A DNA stretch of 64,000 nt, taken from Moricandia arvensis (lineage: Eukaryota; Streptophyta; Magnoliopsida; Brassicales; Brassicaceae). Position 1 is the stretch's first letter. The number at the start of each line of letters is the position of its first letter. This document shows, one piece after another, positions 1 to 11,339 of the stretch. The position numbers and the translations under genes were made by a program. The notes beneath the pieces are model-generated. The model saw only the letters and a program-made list of their open reading frames with translations, ran no database searches and was not told the origin of the DNA. Location: NCBI GenBank assembly GCA_905132765.1, contig CAJHQP010000240.1:62001-126000 (forward strand), written 5' to 3'.

Positions 1-1215
1 GAAAGAAAAAACCACGCAGATCGATCCGTATAATAGCTGGAGGTTGGTCTGAATCATAAGCAACACAAAATACACATGTCTTGAGGAATAATAAAAGAGA
101 GCGAGTACCTTGAAAGCAACATAGACGCAATCATTAATTCATAAGCAGCTTCTCGCAAATCATCATCCGATAACCCTTCAAAATTCCTAACAGCATGTAT
201 CAGTTCACTCAAAAGATGGAAACTAACTTAATCAAGATTCAAAAGGAAACACTAGGATGGAAAATTACCTGTTCTCAAGGGTGGCAAGCCGAGAGGAATG
301 ATTTTGATAGTTTTCATGGGTTTGATGTCAGGTGTTTCCTCTTTAAATGTGTAGTTGTCTCTAGATGAAGGAGTATTAGAAGAATCAATGTGACCATTGT
401 TACTGGAATTTTCCATTTTAGTTGGTTGGGGAGGTAAACGACGAGGAGGAGAACCTGCTGCATCTGGACTCGATACAAGAAAATAGGAATCTCTAGACGC
501 AGAGTGTATCTGCAAATAATCACTTTAAAACGGTTATTACCAACAAAAGGCATTGGTGTTTTACATCAACAGCTTAAGCCACATGAATTTCTACAACTTG
601 ACAATGTTTACTACTCAAAATAGGTAGCTGCCATTTAGAGTGAAGATTTGGGTAGCTCAAAAATGAATTTAAAAAAAAACATCAACAAAGAAGAATCAAG
701 TTAGAAACATTTCATTTCATTACCGTAACAGGGTATGAGGACTCAAAATTGTATTTCTTTGTGGCCTTGGATACATCAAGGACACCACCTGTGGAGTGTT
801 TCAGCAACATATTATATCAATTAGATAATACATGATTCAGATGGTTGCTGTTGACAAATCGAAACGACCAAAAGAAGAGAGACAAATTTTCAGCGTAGAA
901 CCCACAAATCAAAAATCAATTTTACTAAGGACTAATAAGAACATGGGAGATGGAGAAGCTTTAACTCATGTAACCATTTTTACAACTCAGAAACAGACAC
1001 TAACTAAGGATGTGTTGTGTCCAGAGCTTGAGGAAAATAGTAAGCTGACCTGAATTGACGCAATCCAAGACATAATCGGCGCTGAGAGAATCTAAATCAG
1101 CGGGAGAAAGAGAAGTAGATGAAGGGGAACGAAGCTCCTTCACCAGACCCGAAGACATAAGAAACTCCATGAGCTTGCGCCGATCGTTCTTGTAACGCTC
1201 CAACAGAGAGTTCAT
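1..1215 (-). CDS. DUF810 (MUN/PATROL1-like) protein, N-terminal part, cut by window edge
   Basis: The five coding exons on the minus strand are 1050-1215, 724-788, 269-509, 109-175 and 48-1 (continuing off the window). All four complete introns are GT-AG and the phases agree, giving about 195 residues. The protein opens MNSLLERYKNDRRKLMEFL, then has a Ser/Pro-rich linker, VLDC, DVSKATKKYNFESSYPV, and later SDDDLREAAYELMIAS. This is the N-terminus I recognise from Arabidopsis At4g11670. The family is related to PATROL1, a Munc13-like membrane-traffic factor that helps deliver a proton pump to the plasma membrane; the role of this member is inferred. The MUN core lies beyond the edge. The start is the first ATG of exon 1 and matches the family start. 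A GA microsatellite at about 1264-1279 lies in the probable 5'UTR. Exon 5 is the least certain. Confidence 0.85.
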
Positions 1216-1910
1216 CTTCGCACTCCTAACGAAAACAATACAAATTAGATCTTGAAATTGATGTGGAGAGAGAGAGAGAGGCTTCTTTTAGCGAGCTCCG
1301 TTGTCCTCTGCCATGGAAAGGAGAAAAGAGGAGCTCCTTCGGGAGGTTTTGGGGGAAAGCGGGGAAAAGCACGCACGAGTGATGATCGCAATTTGACCAA
1401 AACGTCCTTTTACACAAAGATTCTTTTCATATTATTTACCAATCTCACTTTTATTTTCGCAACTCCATAAACGCTTTTGAAGAATTCAAATTTACACGAC
1501 GACACCACAATTTCTTCACCTCGCCAACAACGACGTCGTTTAGCTTGCAAGTTTTAAATCTTCGTTTTGCTTCCAAGTTTCGTTTGCATATTGAGTAACG
1601 GCGTCACGGAGCCGTTGATTTCTAATCAGTCATGGAGCCGATTATTTTGCGACCGCTTCCCCGTATAGAATTTTGGTTTTTATTTGATAAAACCAGAAAC
1701 ACAAAGCTTATGTCTCCACGTGGACACACCAAGAAGAGGAAAAACAGGTCCAAGGTTGAATTCACATGTTTCTCACTAGTCAATGTAATACACAATACAT
1801 TGATCTACAATTCTAACTGCACAAACACATAAACACGCACCCAGAGTTTTCACATTTACCTGAAAACTTCTGGTCTGAGATTTTGTTCAGGTGACCCCCA
1901 CGAAAGATCA
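1216..1910. other. Intergenic: DUF810 promoter/5'UTR and RING-gene 3'UTR
   Basis: Both flanking genes are on the minus strand, so this holds the 3'UTR and terminator of the RING gene (roughly 1750-1910) and the promoter and leader of the DUF810 gene (roughly 1216-1700). Small open frames in both directions show no family motif. No further gene is seen. Confidence 0.6.
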
Positions 1911-4545
1911 CTACACTTCGTTTTCATTCTTCAAGATATTAAACTTGCAAAGCGGGCAACGAGAGTTTATGTGAAGCCATTTATCGATGCAAGGGCAATG
2001 AAAGTGATGGTTACAAGGGAGCTCTCTTAGTTCAACTCCGTCTTCATATTCACACAGACATATGCAACATTCCTGCAAAAGAATCCCAAGAAAAACAAGG
2101 CCTTCTCAATCTTCACAAGAATATTTATCAACAACACACAGGAACTGCATAAGAAATGGTTATATCAAGAGTACCGCATCTTCTGAAGAAAGCTGGCGTT
2201 CGATAGGTGAATCTGTTCCACATTCCGTCATTATTCCTCGATTCGTAGTTTCGCCTGGGAGCTTTCCATCGTTGACAATCTTTCGATATATGAATTTTGG
2301 CATTTGATCTATGTCCTTCTTCGACGCTCCCTCCTGTTTTGCACCAATTCGGAGTTGGGTTTACTGATCCTCTTTAGATGAAAGAACGGGTTCTAAACGA
2401 TATAATTGTTATGGGAATGGAAGTAGAAGAGAGCTTACCTCGTCGGCAACAGCATATAAGATTGCAATTATACATGGAAGACAGTAGCAAACAGCAAGGC
2501 CCACAACACAAGCCAGTGCAACACAGAATACAACAAAGAAAACATCGAAACCAAGAAATATGATACACAACCTGCAAGTTAAAAAAACACACACCAAAGT
2601 TACAAACTGAAACGAAATATCCTCAAAAGATACAACTTACAAAGAAAAAATTGAAAAGAAAGCATACCAATAAAGCTGAGGAGCGTCACTAGAGAGTGTT
2701 TGGCCTCCCGCAGAAACCCAGTAGAATCCGATTACCCACCAGATGAATGAGAACATTGTGTTGACTGATTCAAGATGCTTTGCAGAATTACTGAGACAAT
2801 TAAACATCAACGATCAACAAGGTTAAGAATGATCGAAAGGGCCTAAGCCATCTCTGAAACTCTGACACAAGATCAGGCATGAACTTTTTAACAGTAAAAG
2901 AACATAAGCTGATGATATCAATATTCACCAAAAGGAAAGCTAAAGAATATCACAGTTCAGTTTCTTCTGACCTAAATGTGGACAAGAGAAGTTGCATTTT
3001 GATTCACAGATACTATACGCATCAACTAACATTAACCTAGAAACCAAAATTCCACAATGATCAAAATGGGTCATATGGGAACGAACAACAAAGAAGGATC
3101 AAAATGGCCTAAACCATCTCTGAGACTGACACAAGATCAGTTCCAACCATGTTCTAGATCAGGCTTGTACTTCCAAACATTACAAGAACATAAGCTGATG
3201 ATACCAATATTCACCCAGAAGAAAGCTACAATACCACAGTTCAATACTTTTAACCCAAAATGTGGACAAGAGAAGTTGCATTTTGATTCAGAGATACTAT
3301 AAGTATCAACCAGGGTCATATGGGAACGAAAGAAAAATGAAACTAAGAACAAAGAAGGATGAAAATGGCCTAAACTATCTCTGAGACTCTGATACAAGAT
3401 CATTTCCAACCATGTTCCAGATTACAAGAACATAAGCTGATGATACCAATATTCACCAAAAGGAAAGCTAAACAATAACACAGTTCAATATCTTCTATCC
3501 TAAATGAGGATACGGCACAAGAGAAGTTGCATTTTGATCCACAGATACAGTACGCATCAACTAACATCAACCTAGAAACCAAGATTCCACATTGATTAAT
3601 GTACATACATTTTCTTCAATGTATATAACCTACAAACAAGTCAAACCTAAATGTAGACACAGCATAAAGGGAAGCTGCATTTTAATTCACATATACAATA
3701 AGTATCAACTAACATCACCCTAGAATCAAAGATTCCACTTGATCAATGTCCATACAGTTGCTTCCATGTATATAACCTACAAACGCTGCTGCTTTACAAG
3801 TCTAACCTAAATGTGGACACAGCACAAGGGAAGCTGCATTTTGATTCAAACAAACAATAAGAATCAACCTAGTATCCAAGATTCCAAACTGATCAATGTA
3901 CATAACCAAGAAACTCTGCTGCTTCAAGATCAAATCAAGCAAAAATCTGAACCAAAACTGTTAAAAGACGAAAAGTCGATACCTAGTGTTTCCTGTATCC
4001 TCCAATTGAGCTAACGAAACGTACTGCTGCGAGGAAGAAGGAGACGTTAGGTGGCGCGTGGCTCTCCTTCTTCGACACATCCTCCTCCTGTACTCAACGC
4101 AGACGCACGCAATATGAAGCCCGCACTGAACACCGTAACCTACAACCCAAACTCTCAACGGCACGTTAGGCCTTTCGTCGCGGCTGAGGATCAGAACCGC
4201 AGCACCGATCGCCACGAAAGCAAGATTCCAGAGAATGTCGAGGAACACCACGGGCTTCGAATACGCCCAATCGCTCTGCCTCTCTTCCAATTGCTCAGCG
4301 GCGGTTTCTCTCACCAGAACCGACGGCTCTCGCATCATCCTCCGGCTACCAGCGTGACGAAGGAACCTCGCTGCCTCTCTGAGACCTTGTCGTCTAGCGG
4401 ATCGTCGAATCCCGCTCTCTCCGTCGGCGCTAGCGGTTCTTGAGACGCCGGAAGGGAGTAACGGCGTTGTGTCGATGATTCCGTCGGAATTGGCTCTACC
4501 GACGCGAGCAGGTTCCGTTGTGTTCTCCGTCGTCGTCGATGACAT
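1911..4545 (-). CDS. Membrane-anchored RING-finger E3 ubiquitin ligase (At4g11680-like)
   Basis: Five minus-strand exons (3983-4545, 2668-2790, 2439-2571, 2175-2333, 1911-2072) join in phase to 1140 nt, 379 aa. Every intron is GT-AG. Residues 1-90 are a Ser/Arg-rich cytosolic region. Membrane segments follow at about 97-120 and 128-150, with more at about 205-260 (including FSFIWWVIGFYW and FFVVFCVALACVVGLAVC). The C-terminus carries a RING at about 328-370: CCICLCEYEDG, then LPCNHHFHC and CPLCK. The expected activity is E2-dependent ubiquitin transfer at an endomembrane. The protein matches the At4g11680/At1g12760 family in length and architecture. The start is the first ATG of exon 1 and is followed by a typical low-complexity N-terminus. 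Intron 1 (2791-3982) is unusually large for this family and is filled with repeats. The gene lies tail-to-head with DUF810, as in Arabidopsis. Confidence 0.93.
2850..3900. repeat. Degenerate tandem repeat filling RING-gene intron 1
   Basis: A block containing 'aagttgcattttgattca' and a following 'agtatcaact/cgcatcaact' segment recurs about five times (near 2985, 3270, 3520, 3670 and 3825). An associated block beginning 'aacataagctgatgat' recurs at about 2905, 3187 and 3428. Spacing is irregular (about 145-285 bp), so partial units have been lost. The repeats run the same way and lie wholly within the 1.19-kb intron. They make short open frames in both strands that are not genes. Confidence 0.8.
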
Positions 4546-4716
4546 TTGAATAGCTTTCTTGATTTCTCAATTTCGATCGAAAGGATCGCGATTTGCTCCA
4601 AAAGGTTTTGGAGTTTTGAACGTACAAAAATTCCAGAAAGGTGAAAGAGAAACAATCAATAACGTGAGGAAAATTCAGATATGTTTTTCACATTTAGTCC
4701 GTAGACTCTCTGTCTA

Positions 4717-4862
4717 CTCTTGTTTTGTAGTCCCTATACTCTCTATTCTCTTTCTTTTTGGTCCCTACATTCTCTCCTCTTGTTTTGTAGTCCCTATACT
4801 CTCTATTCTCTTTCTTTTTGGTCCCTACATTCTCTCCTCTTGTTTTGTAGTCCCTTGACTCT
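4717..4862. repeat. 60-bp tandem repeat, about 2.4 copies
   Basis: The unit begins 'ctcttgttttgtagtcccta' and has an exact 60-bp period: 4717-4776, 4777-4836 and a partial third to about 4862. The two full copies look identical, so the duplication is recent. It lies 170-320 bp upstream of the RING-gene ATG, in its likely promoter or 5'UTR. The overlapping small frames on both strands are only translations of the repeat. Confidence 0.92.
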
Positions 4863-6510
4863 CTTTTCTTGTTCAATACCCTACTTCTCGTTCATTCGTT
4901 TCTGATTGAATTTTTTTTTTTTTGCCTCAACTTCAACTTTTCATTCACCAGTTTGTGGTAAACAAGATTTTCACCTCACATATAATATCGGTATCAACTA
5001 AGAACACTTATAAGGATCTTACGCTACCCGAATTAATTTAATTTTACATTTTTCACCACTACGAGAACAAGCTCATCACACTATCCATAATGAACCGTCT
5101 CTTAAACCCTAAATTAGACTACACAATACGAAAATAATAACAACAACCAGACAGTGAAACTTAAATTGAATTATAGTATAAACGTACAAGCAATTAATCT
5201 TCCAATAATTCGAGTTTTGTTCGAGTATCAATGCCTCAACACCTAAAAGGCACATTTCAGCCTCAGTTCATATTCGTCATCTTCCACTGCCTCGATCCTT
5301 AGCCAAAAACAAGACAGCTACATCTGGATTCAAAGACAGACCTTGATGAGCGGTTAGCATGACCAGTATATCGAATCACAACTTCAGAAGTTGCATAACT
5401 CGTACCACCGGGATGACCTCAGACCAAACACCGGTGCATAGAAGTAGAGCTTTGCCACTCTTCCCGACCAAAACCAGTCCTCCTCTTGACTACTATATCA
5501 CCTTGTATCTTGGAGCGTGATGCACCTGAGAACCAGAGAATAATCCTCCATCCACCGCAATGTTAAACTCTTCTCCGTCTGACTCACCTTTACGCTAGGA
5601 GGTAGATATGTGATAGAGAAGTTGTCAGACCGGTTCAAGCACCGTCGTTAAGAAGCACTCACTGAAGATTTGAAAAAAGAGAAAACTAGATCTTACAGGT
5701 TCTTCAATCCTAAATGCTGACTCATCTCTCCTTGGTCGCACGGCATGCCACACCGCCTCTCCAAAGAACGCATGGAACCATCACCGTCGAGCGAACCGCA
5801 TCTCCGCGAGGGCTCTAGCTGGATTAGAGAGACGAGCATATTGACTAGGGTTGATTGAGGAGGATAAAAGGAAAGGGAAAACAAGGATATAAGAAAGAGA
5901 TTCGCCTCTGGCACCACCGCAATGGCAGACCGGAGCTAGAATTTCAGCTTGAAAGAGGCGGCTTATGTGTTACGAACGCGAGAGTACGAGTTTTTTTCTT
6001 TTCGAATTGCGGTGTCTTTTGGCTCTTTTCTGGTTAATTGATTTTGAATTTGTTTTATTGGTTGAAATATTTTAATCCAAAATTATTTCAAAAACTATTT
6101 TTAAAGTTAGTGTATTGATTGTGGTTCATAGGTTTTTGCTTTTTTGGATTTTAGTTTTTGGAACTTTTAGTAGTTTTTAGTTTTCTGAAAAATATGTATG
6201 TTGATTCTATATTTTGATTTTTGATTTTTGATTTTCTGGTTTTTTTTTTTGGTTTTTCTAAAATTCGATTAATAATTTAGTTAATTTTTGAATTAGTATT
6301 TTATTTATTTATTTTTCCGTCAAATATATCATTTATTTTAAAACTTGAATTTGTAAATGCGTAAACGGACAGATCTTTAAACTTTTGTCCAGCCCATTAA
6401 AGTTTTGGGTTTGTACTATTAAAACCGATGATTAATATTTGAAGTTTATGTTGCTTGCTTAATTTTCAGTGACAAAAAAAAATGTTGCTTGCTTAATTAA
6501 CCTCAATACC
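4863..6510. other. Intergenic between divergent RING and PPR genes; contains an unresolved block
   Basis: The region 4863-5240 and 6040-6480 is AT-rich with nothing recognisable. The block 5240-5960 is more GC-rich and contains short frames on both strands (for example minus 5693-5917), but no domain, splice pattern or terminal repeat that I can name. It may be an old retroposon or a decayed gene. The direct repeat 'tgttgcttgcttaatt' at about 6449 and 6483 lies just upstream of the PPR gene. Confidence 0.5.
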
Positions 6511-6537
6511 ATGGCTTCCTTCTTCTTTCTTCCCTGA
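6511..6537 (+). promoter_or_regulatory. Upstream ORF abutting the PPR start
   Basis: An ATG in a strong context (acc-ATG-G) opens MASFFFLP and ends in TGA at 6535-6537. This is immediately followed by, and in frame with, the first ATG of the PPR frame (6538). A ribosome starting here would stop with no room to rescan to 6538, which favours initiation further down at 6565 or leaky scanning. Confidence 0.6.
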
Positions 6538-6564
6538 ATGTCTCTTCGTTTAAACGTATCTCCT

Positions 6565-8286
6565 ATGGCGGAGAAACCCCACAAAACACTCACCCTCTTA
6601 GCCAATCTAATCAAAGTTCCTCCTTTAAAAGCCTTCTCGCTCCTAAACTCACCCAACCTCCACGGACTCCAACACACACACGAATCATTCTCAATCCTCC
6701 TTCATCTCCTTGAACTCCCTCACGCTCAATCTCTCCTCCTTCAAGTCATCACCAGAAGAATCCACTCCCAATCCTTCACTCCTTCTTCTCTCTTACACTA
6801 CTTAACACAATCTGAAACCTCAAAACCCACCAAGTCTCCTCGACTCTACGAAGTCATCATCAACACGTACATCCAATCCCAATCCATGGACTCAGCGACC
6901 TCCTACTTCAACGAAATGATCGATAAGGGTCTCGTCCCCGGATCGAATTGCTTCAACAATGTCTTGACTTTCGTTGCTGGGTCGTCTTCTTTCGACGAGT
7001 TCTGGACATTCTTCAACTATAGCAAGAGCAGAGTTGGTTTAGATGTGTACAGCTTCGGGATCGCGATCAAAGCCTGTTGCGAAGCTGGTGAAATCGAGAA
7101 GAGTTTCCACCTTGTTGTTGAGTTAAGAGCGAATGGGTTTTCTCCAAACGTTGTTATCTACACTACTTTGATCGATGGGTGTTGCAAGAGAGGAGAGATC
7201 GAAAAGGCGAAAGCTTTGTTTTTTGAGATGGAGAGGATCGGGTTAGTGGCTAATGAGCGTACGTACACGGTTTTGATTCATGGGTTGTTCAAGAACGGGG
7301 CTACGAAACAAGGGTTTGAGATGTACGAGAAGATGAAGGAGGATGGGGTTTTACCTAATATCTATACTTACAACTGTGTGATGAATCAGCTTTGCAAAGA
7401 CGGAAGGACAAAAGACGCGTTCAAGGTGTTCGATGAAATGCGTGAGAGAGGGGTTTCGTGTAATGTCGTTACTTATAATACTTTGATCGGTGGGTTGTGT
7501 AGAGAGATGAAGGCAGGTGAAGCTTGTAGGTTGATGGAACAGACGAAGAGCGATGGAATCAACCCGAACTTGATCACTTACAACACTTTGATTGATGGGT
7601 TTTGTAACGTGGGGAAGTTAGGAAAGGCGTTGAGTTTATGCAGAGATTTGAAGTCTAAAGGTATGTCTCTGTCTGTAGTCACGTATAATATTCTAGTTTC
7701 TGGGTTTTGTAAGAAAGGAGATACTTCAGGAGCAGCCAAGATTGTTAAGGAGATGGAAGAGAGAGGGATTAAGCCGTCAAAAGTGACTTACACTATTCTT
7801 ATCGATACGTTTGCTCGTTCTGATAACATGGAGAGAGCTATCCAGCTTCGCGAGTCGATGGAGAGTTTAGGATTAGTTCCGGATGTTCATACTTACAGTG
7901 TGTTGATTCACGGGTTCTGCATCAAAGGTCAGATGAATGAAGCATCGAGGCTTTTTAGGTCAATGGTCGAGAAGAAGTTAGAACCTAACGAGGTGATATA
8001 CAATACGATGATTCTTGGGTATTGCAAGGAAGGTAGTTCGTATAGAGCGTTGAGGTTGTTTAGAGAGATGGAAGATAAAGACTTGGCTCCAAATGTTGCT
8101 AGCTATAATTATTTGATTGAAGTTCTTTGTAAAGAAAGAAAAATGAAAGAAGTTGAGGATCTGGTTGAGAAGATGATTGATTCAGGGATGGATCCATCTG
8201 CTTCAGTATGTTATATGATCTCTAGAGCCCAAAATGGTTCGCTTGTAGCTCAGACAAATGATAAGAGCAGTTCTAATATGACTTAA
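6565..8286 (+). CDS. ABO8: P-class pentatricopeptide repeat protein (ABO8/At4g11690-like)
   Basis: This is a single uninterrupted frame of 573 aa from MAEKPHKTLTLLANL to the TAA at 8284-8286. It carries about eleven consecutive 35-residue PPR motifs (repeated patterns such as VTYNTLIDGFC, EMEERGIKPS and TYSVLIHGF) and no E or DYW extension, so it is P-class. Such proteins bind organellar RNA sequence-specifically. Arabidopsis ABO8 acts in mitochondria, in splicing of an nad4 intron, and its loss gives ABA hypersensitivity; the same role here is inference from orthology. An in-frame ATG 27 bp upstream (6538) would give 582 aa. I chose 6565 because the family protein starts at the equivalent 'MA-K' and because of the abutting uORF. 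A copia element begins 104 bp after the stop, in the 3'UTR. A broken second copy lies at 26507-27600. Confidence 0.93.
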   Translation: MAEKPHKTLTLLANLIKVPPLKAFSLLNSPNLHGLQHTHESFSILLHLLELPHAQSLLLQVITRRIHSQSFTPSSLLHYLTQSETSKPTKSPRLYEVIINTYIQSQSMDSATSYFNEMIDKGLVPGSNCFNNVLTFVAGSSSFDEFWTFFNYSKSRVGLDVYSFGIAIKACCEAGEIEKSFHLVVELRANGFSPNVVIYTTLIDGCCKRGEIEKAKALFFEMERIGLVANERTYTVLIHGLFKNGATKQGFEMYEKMKEDGVLPNIYTYNCVMNQLCKDGRTKDAFKVFDEMRERGVSCNVVTYNTLIGGLCREMKAGEACRLMEQTKSDGINPNLITYNTLIDGFCNVGKLGKALSLCRDLKSKGMSLSVVTYNILVSGFCKKGDTSGAAKIVKEMEERGIKPSKVTYTILIDTFARSDNMERAIQLRESMESLGLVPDVHTYSVLIHGFCIKGQMNEASRLFRSMVEKKLEPNEVIYNTMILGYCKEGSSYRALRLFREMEDKDLAPNVASYNYLIEVLCKERKMKEVEDLVEKMIDSGMDPSASVCYMISRAQNGSLVAQTNDKSSSNMT

Positions 8287-8389
8287 AAATTACACATTTT
8301 TCTTTTAGTGCTCTTAGTCTAATGAAGTCTGGTCTTCCTTTGTCACTCATTTTTTTTTTTTTTTGAGAAATAGTCACTTCACTTGTATC

Positions 8390-8534
8390 TGTTAAGGATA
8401 ATTATGGTTGACTCGTAGTTATCTCATTCATGTTGTAGTTATCTCTATGTTAGAGATAGAGCTTATCTACACTTTTGTAGTTGTATATATATGAGTGCTT
8501 ATGAATGAGAATGGACAACACTTTTCCCACAACA
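8390..8534 (+). repeat. 5' LTR of the decayed copia element
   Basis: This 145-bp repeat runs from TG to CA and is identical to 14467-14611. It is preceded by the target duplication gtatc. Confidence 0.95.
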
Positions 8535-8607
8535 CGTTATCAGCACGATAGTCCCTACCCTAAAGCTAAAAACCAAAAAAAAACTTTAATCTGCCGCCGA
8601 ACTCCAA

Positions 8608-9125
8608 ATAGGTCGTTCTCTCAAACCGTATGGACCCAGAAAACGTGTAATATATCAAATCGAAGCTCTCGACGAGAAGAATCTGTAGGTCCAGACGGCT
8701 CGTCAATCCGATCTCAGACGCTCCCTCACGGCCTGTTTTAGTTCGCGCCGCCAGATCCACATAAACCCTAATTCTGGCTCAACCTCAAACCGTTGTATCT
8801 CCCAAACCCCGTGGAGCCAGATGACGATCCACATATCAAATTGAAGCCCAAGACGAGAGGAATCTGTTGCCGCAGACGGCTTGACGATCCAATCTCTGAC
8901 GCGTTCTCAATCTCAATTACAAAACGCGCCGCCGACTTACCTAAAACCCAATCTCTCCTTCCATCGATGGCGAACTTCAAACGACTCGTTCTCTCAAACC
9001 GTGTGAACTCAGAAAACGTGTAATATATAAAATTGAAGCCCCTGACGAGAAGAATCGTTCTGTGAAAACGGCTTGTCATTCCGACCTCTGACGCGCCCTC
9101 ACGCTCCATTACAGTGAGCGCCGTC
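8608..9125 (+). repeat. Three imperfect tandem units in the copia leader
   Basis: Three units of about 175-210 bp start near 8612, 8785 and 8983. Each contains 'ctcaaaccgt', a version of 'tatatcaaattgaag', then 'gacgagaagaatctgt' and 'gacgcgccctcac'. They lie directly after the primer site, where gag should follow later. They make short minus-strand frames that are not genes. Confidence 0.75.
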
Positions 9126-11339
9126 AAACCTGGAAAACTGCATACGAATTAAAAAGCTAAGTTTTCTCATAAACCCTAAGTTTTTCATGAACCCTAATAT
9201 TTTTTATCTCACAGAATAAAGACTTTGGATAATATCTAATCTTGCTTACAAACTTGATATCAGCTAGATTCAATCCCATTGGTTGCAACTCAAAAGGAAC
9301 AAACATCAAAGGAGCAACCCATTCCCTCTCTAAGGTGGTCCTATTTCCTACTCCATACGAGAAAAGGTTCTTCTATAAACCCTAATTAATAGAAACCAAT
9401 ACTCTAGGTATGGAATCAAGAAATCTATAATAGGATATCGGATAGATTGAGTGATTACTTGATCATATAGAACCGGATGATAGGATATAAAATCTGGTTG
9501 TATGAAGAACACTAAACCCTAAATTTTAAATCGGTTTGTTCTCTACATAATTGATTGATTGTTTGTGCATGGTAAAATCTATCCTAATGTCGATCATAGG
9601 GCCTTGAAAACCCTAGTTTGATTCGCCCATATCATGGATAGGTTGCTAGAAAGTTGTTTTCCCTCACTCGTTGGAAACCCTAGCCGAAACTCTTGCATGA
9701 ACCCTAGAACCCTAATTTCCTTTTTAGGTTAACTTGATATATTTTCGAGTTTGATTGTTTTGGAATGTTTCCATATTTGATTGATTGAGAGTTTAGGTTG
9801 ATAGAATAAAAAGGAAAACCTAATCTCGAATTTGGAAAGTTCCCTAAAGACATAAAACCTAAAATTTGGAAAATATGAGATTTTAAGAAATTTTCCTTTT
9901 TGGATTATTTCCATATTGCTTGTTTGAGAACAGGTTGATAGATTGATTGTAAACCCTAATCCCGAAATTGGCAATTCTCTAAAGTTATAAGACTTAAAAT
10001 TTGGATGATATGAGAATTTAAGAAAATTTCCATTTTTCAAACTTTCCATTTTTTGAAAGTTTCCATTTTTGAAATTTTCCATTTCCTGAAATTTCCATAT
10101 TCAAAATTTTTATTTTTGAAATTTTCCATTTTTGAAAGTTTCCATTTTTGACTTTCATGAATGTTAGGGTGATAGATTGATTTGTATAAACACCCATGAA
10201 CTTGAAATTGGAAATTTTAAAGGCTAAACCCTAAAATATGGATTGCTTGAAATTTTAGGAAAGTTTCCATTTTGATGATCTTATGAAAGTTAAGACGTTA
10301 TATTGCTTGTGATGAAACTCACATGAACTTGGAAACTCTAAATTATAAAGACCTAAAATTTTGATTGCATGAGTTCAGGAATATTTCCATTTTGAAATTT
10401 TATGAATATTTTCATTTTTGAACATTTCCATTTTTGATCATATGCATGGTCATGGTCGATCGTCCTTCCCGACATCGACCTGGTCGATAACTTTGATCTT
10501 ATCTCGACCTGGAACCACTTAAAGGCCTTGAAACCTTAACTTCGAAATCTTAAAAATTGTTAGGATGCTTCTTGGCCGAGTATGATTGCGTGTTTGATCA
10601 ATGAGACATGGTTGATCACTTTATTGTTTGATCTCGACCGTGTGTCTTTTCTCGCCCCATGGATTGTTAAAATCCTAGTTTCTAAATTAAACCTATAAGG
10701 GCCTTGAAACCCTAATTAATAAGATTGGGTGGAGAACTCATTGATTGATTTTGATTAATTTCATTGTTTGATGCATTCACTAAGTTATTACCCAGTCTTG
10801 AAACAAACCGAGGTTTAAACTTTGTCGACCTTGAAACCGACTTAGGATTGTTTTGCATCTCATCGTAGCAATCATACATGACCGTGTGACCATAGCATAT
10901 CGACCATACATATCCCACGTCCACACTGTTCTGAAATAGAAATTGTTTCGGTGAAGAAACCTAATGTGAAAAACCATGTGTGTTGATTGGTTGATTGTTT
11001 GAATTCTAAAATTCTTGAATTGGTCGATAATATATGATCTCAAAAGTCGAAAACCTAAAACTATAATCATTAGACACAAAGATTATCCTGTGTTGATTGG
11101 TCGATTATTTGATTGCTTGGTCGAAGATTAATAACTAAACCTCGACCTAGGACATATAAGATCCCGACTTTTAAGCTCGGTTTGATAATCTCGTCCTAGG
11201 CCCGATCCGATATTGAAATCGGATAAGAATCAAACCCAGATTTAACTTGGTGTATTGTCGACCTTGATGCTCGACCCGACCAAGCACATAATCCGAACCA
11301 AATTCTAGACCTAAGGTCAAACCTGACCTATCTTATCTA

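Noticed and set aside
4694..4905. Repetitive small proteins on both strands
   Set aside because: They are translations of the 60-bp tandem repeat.
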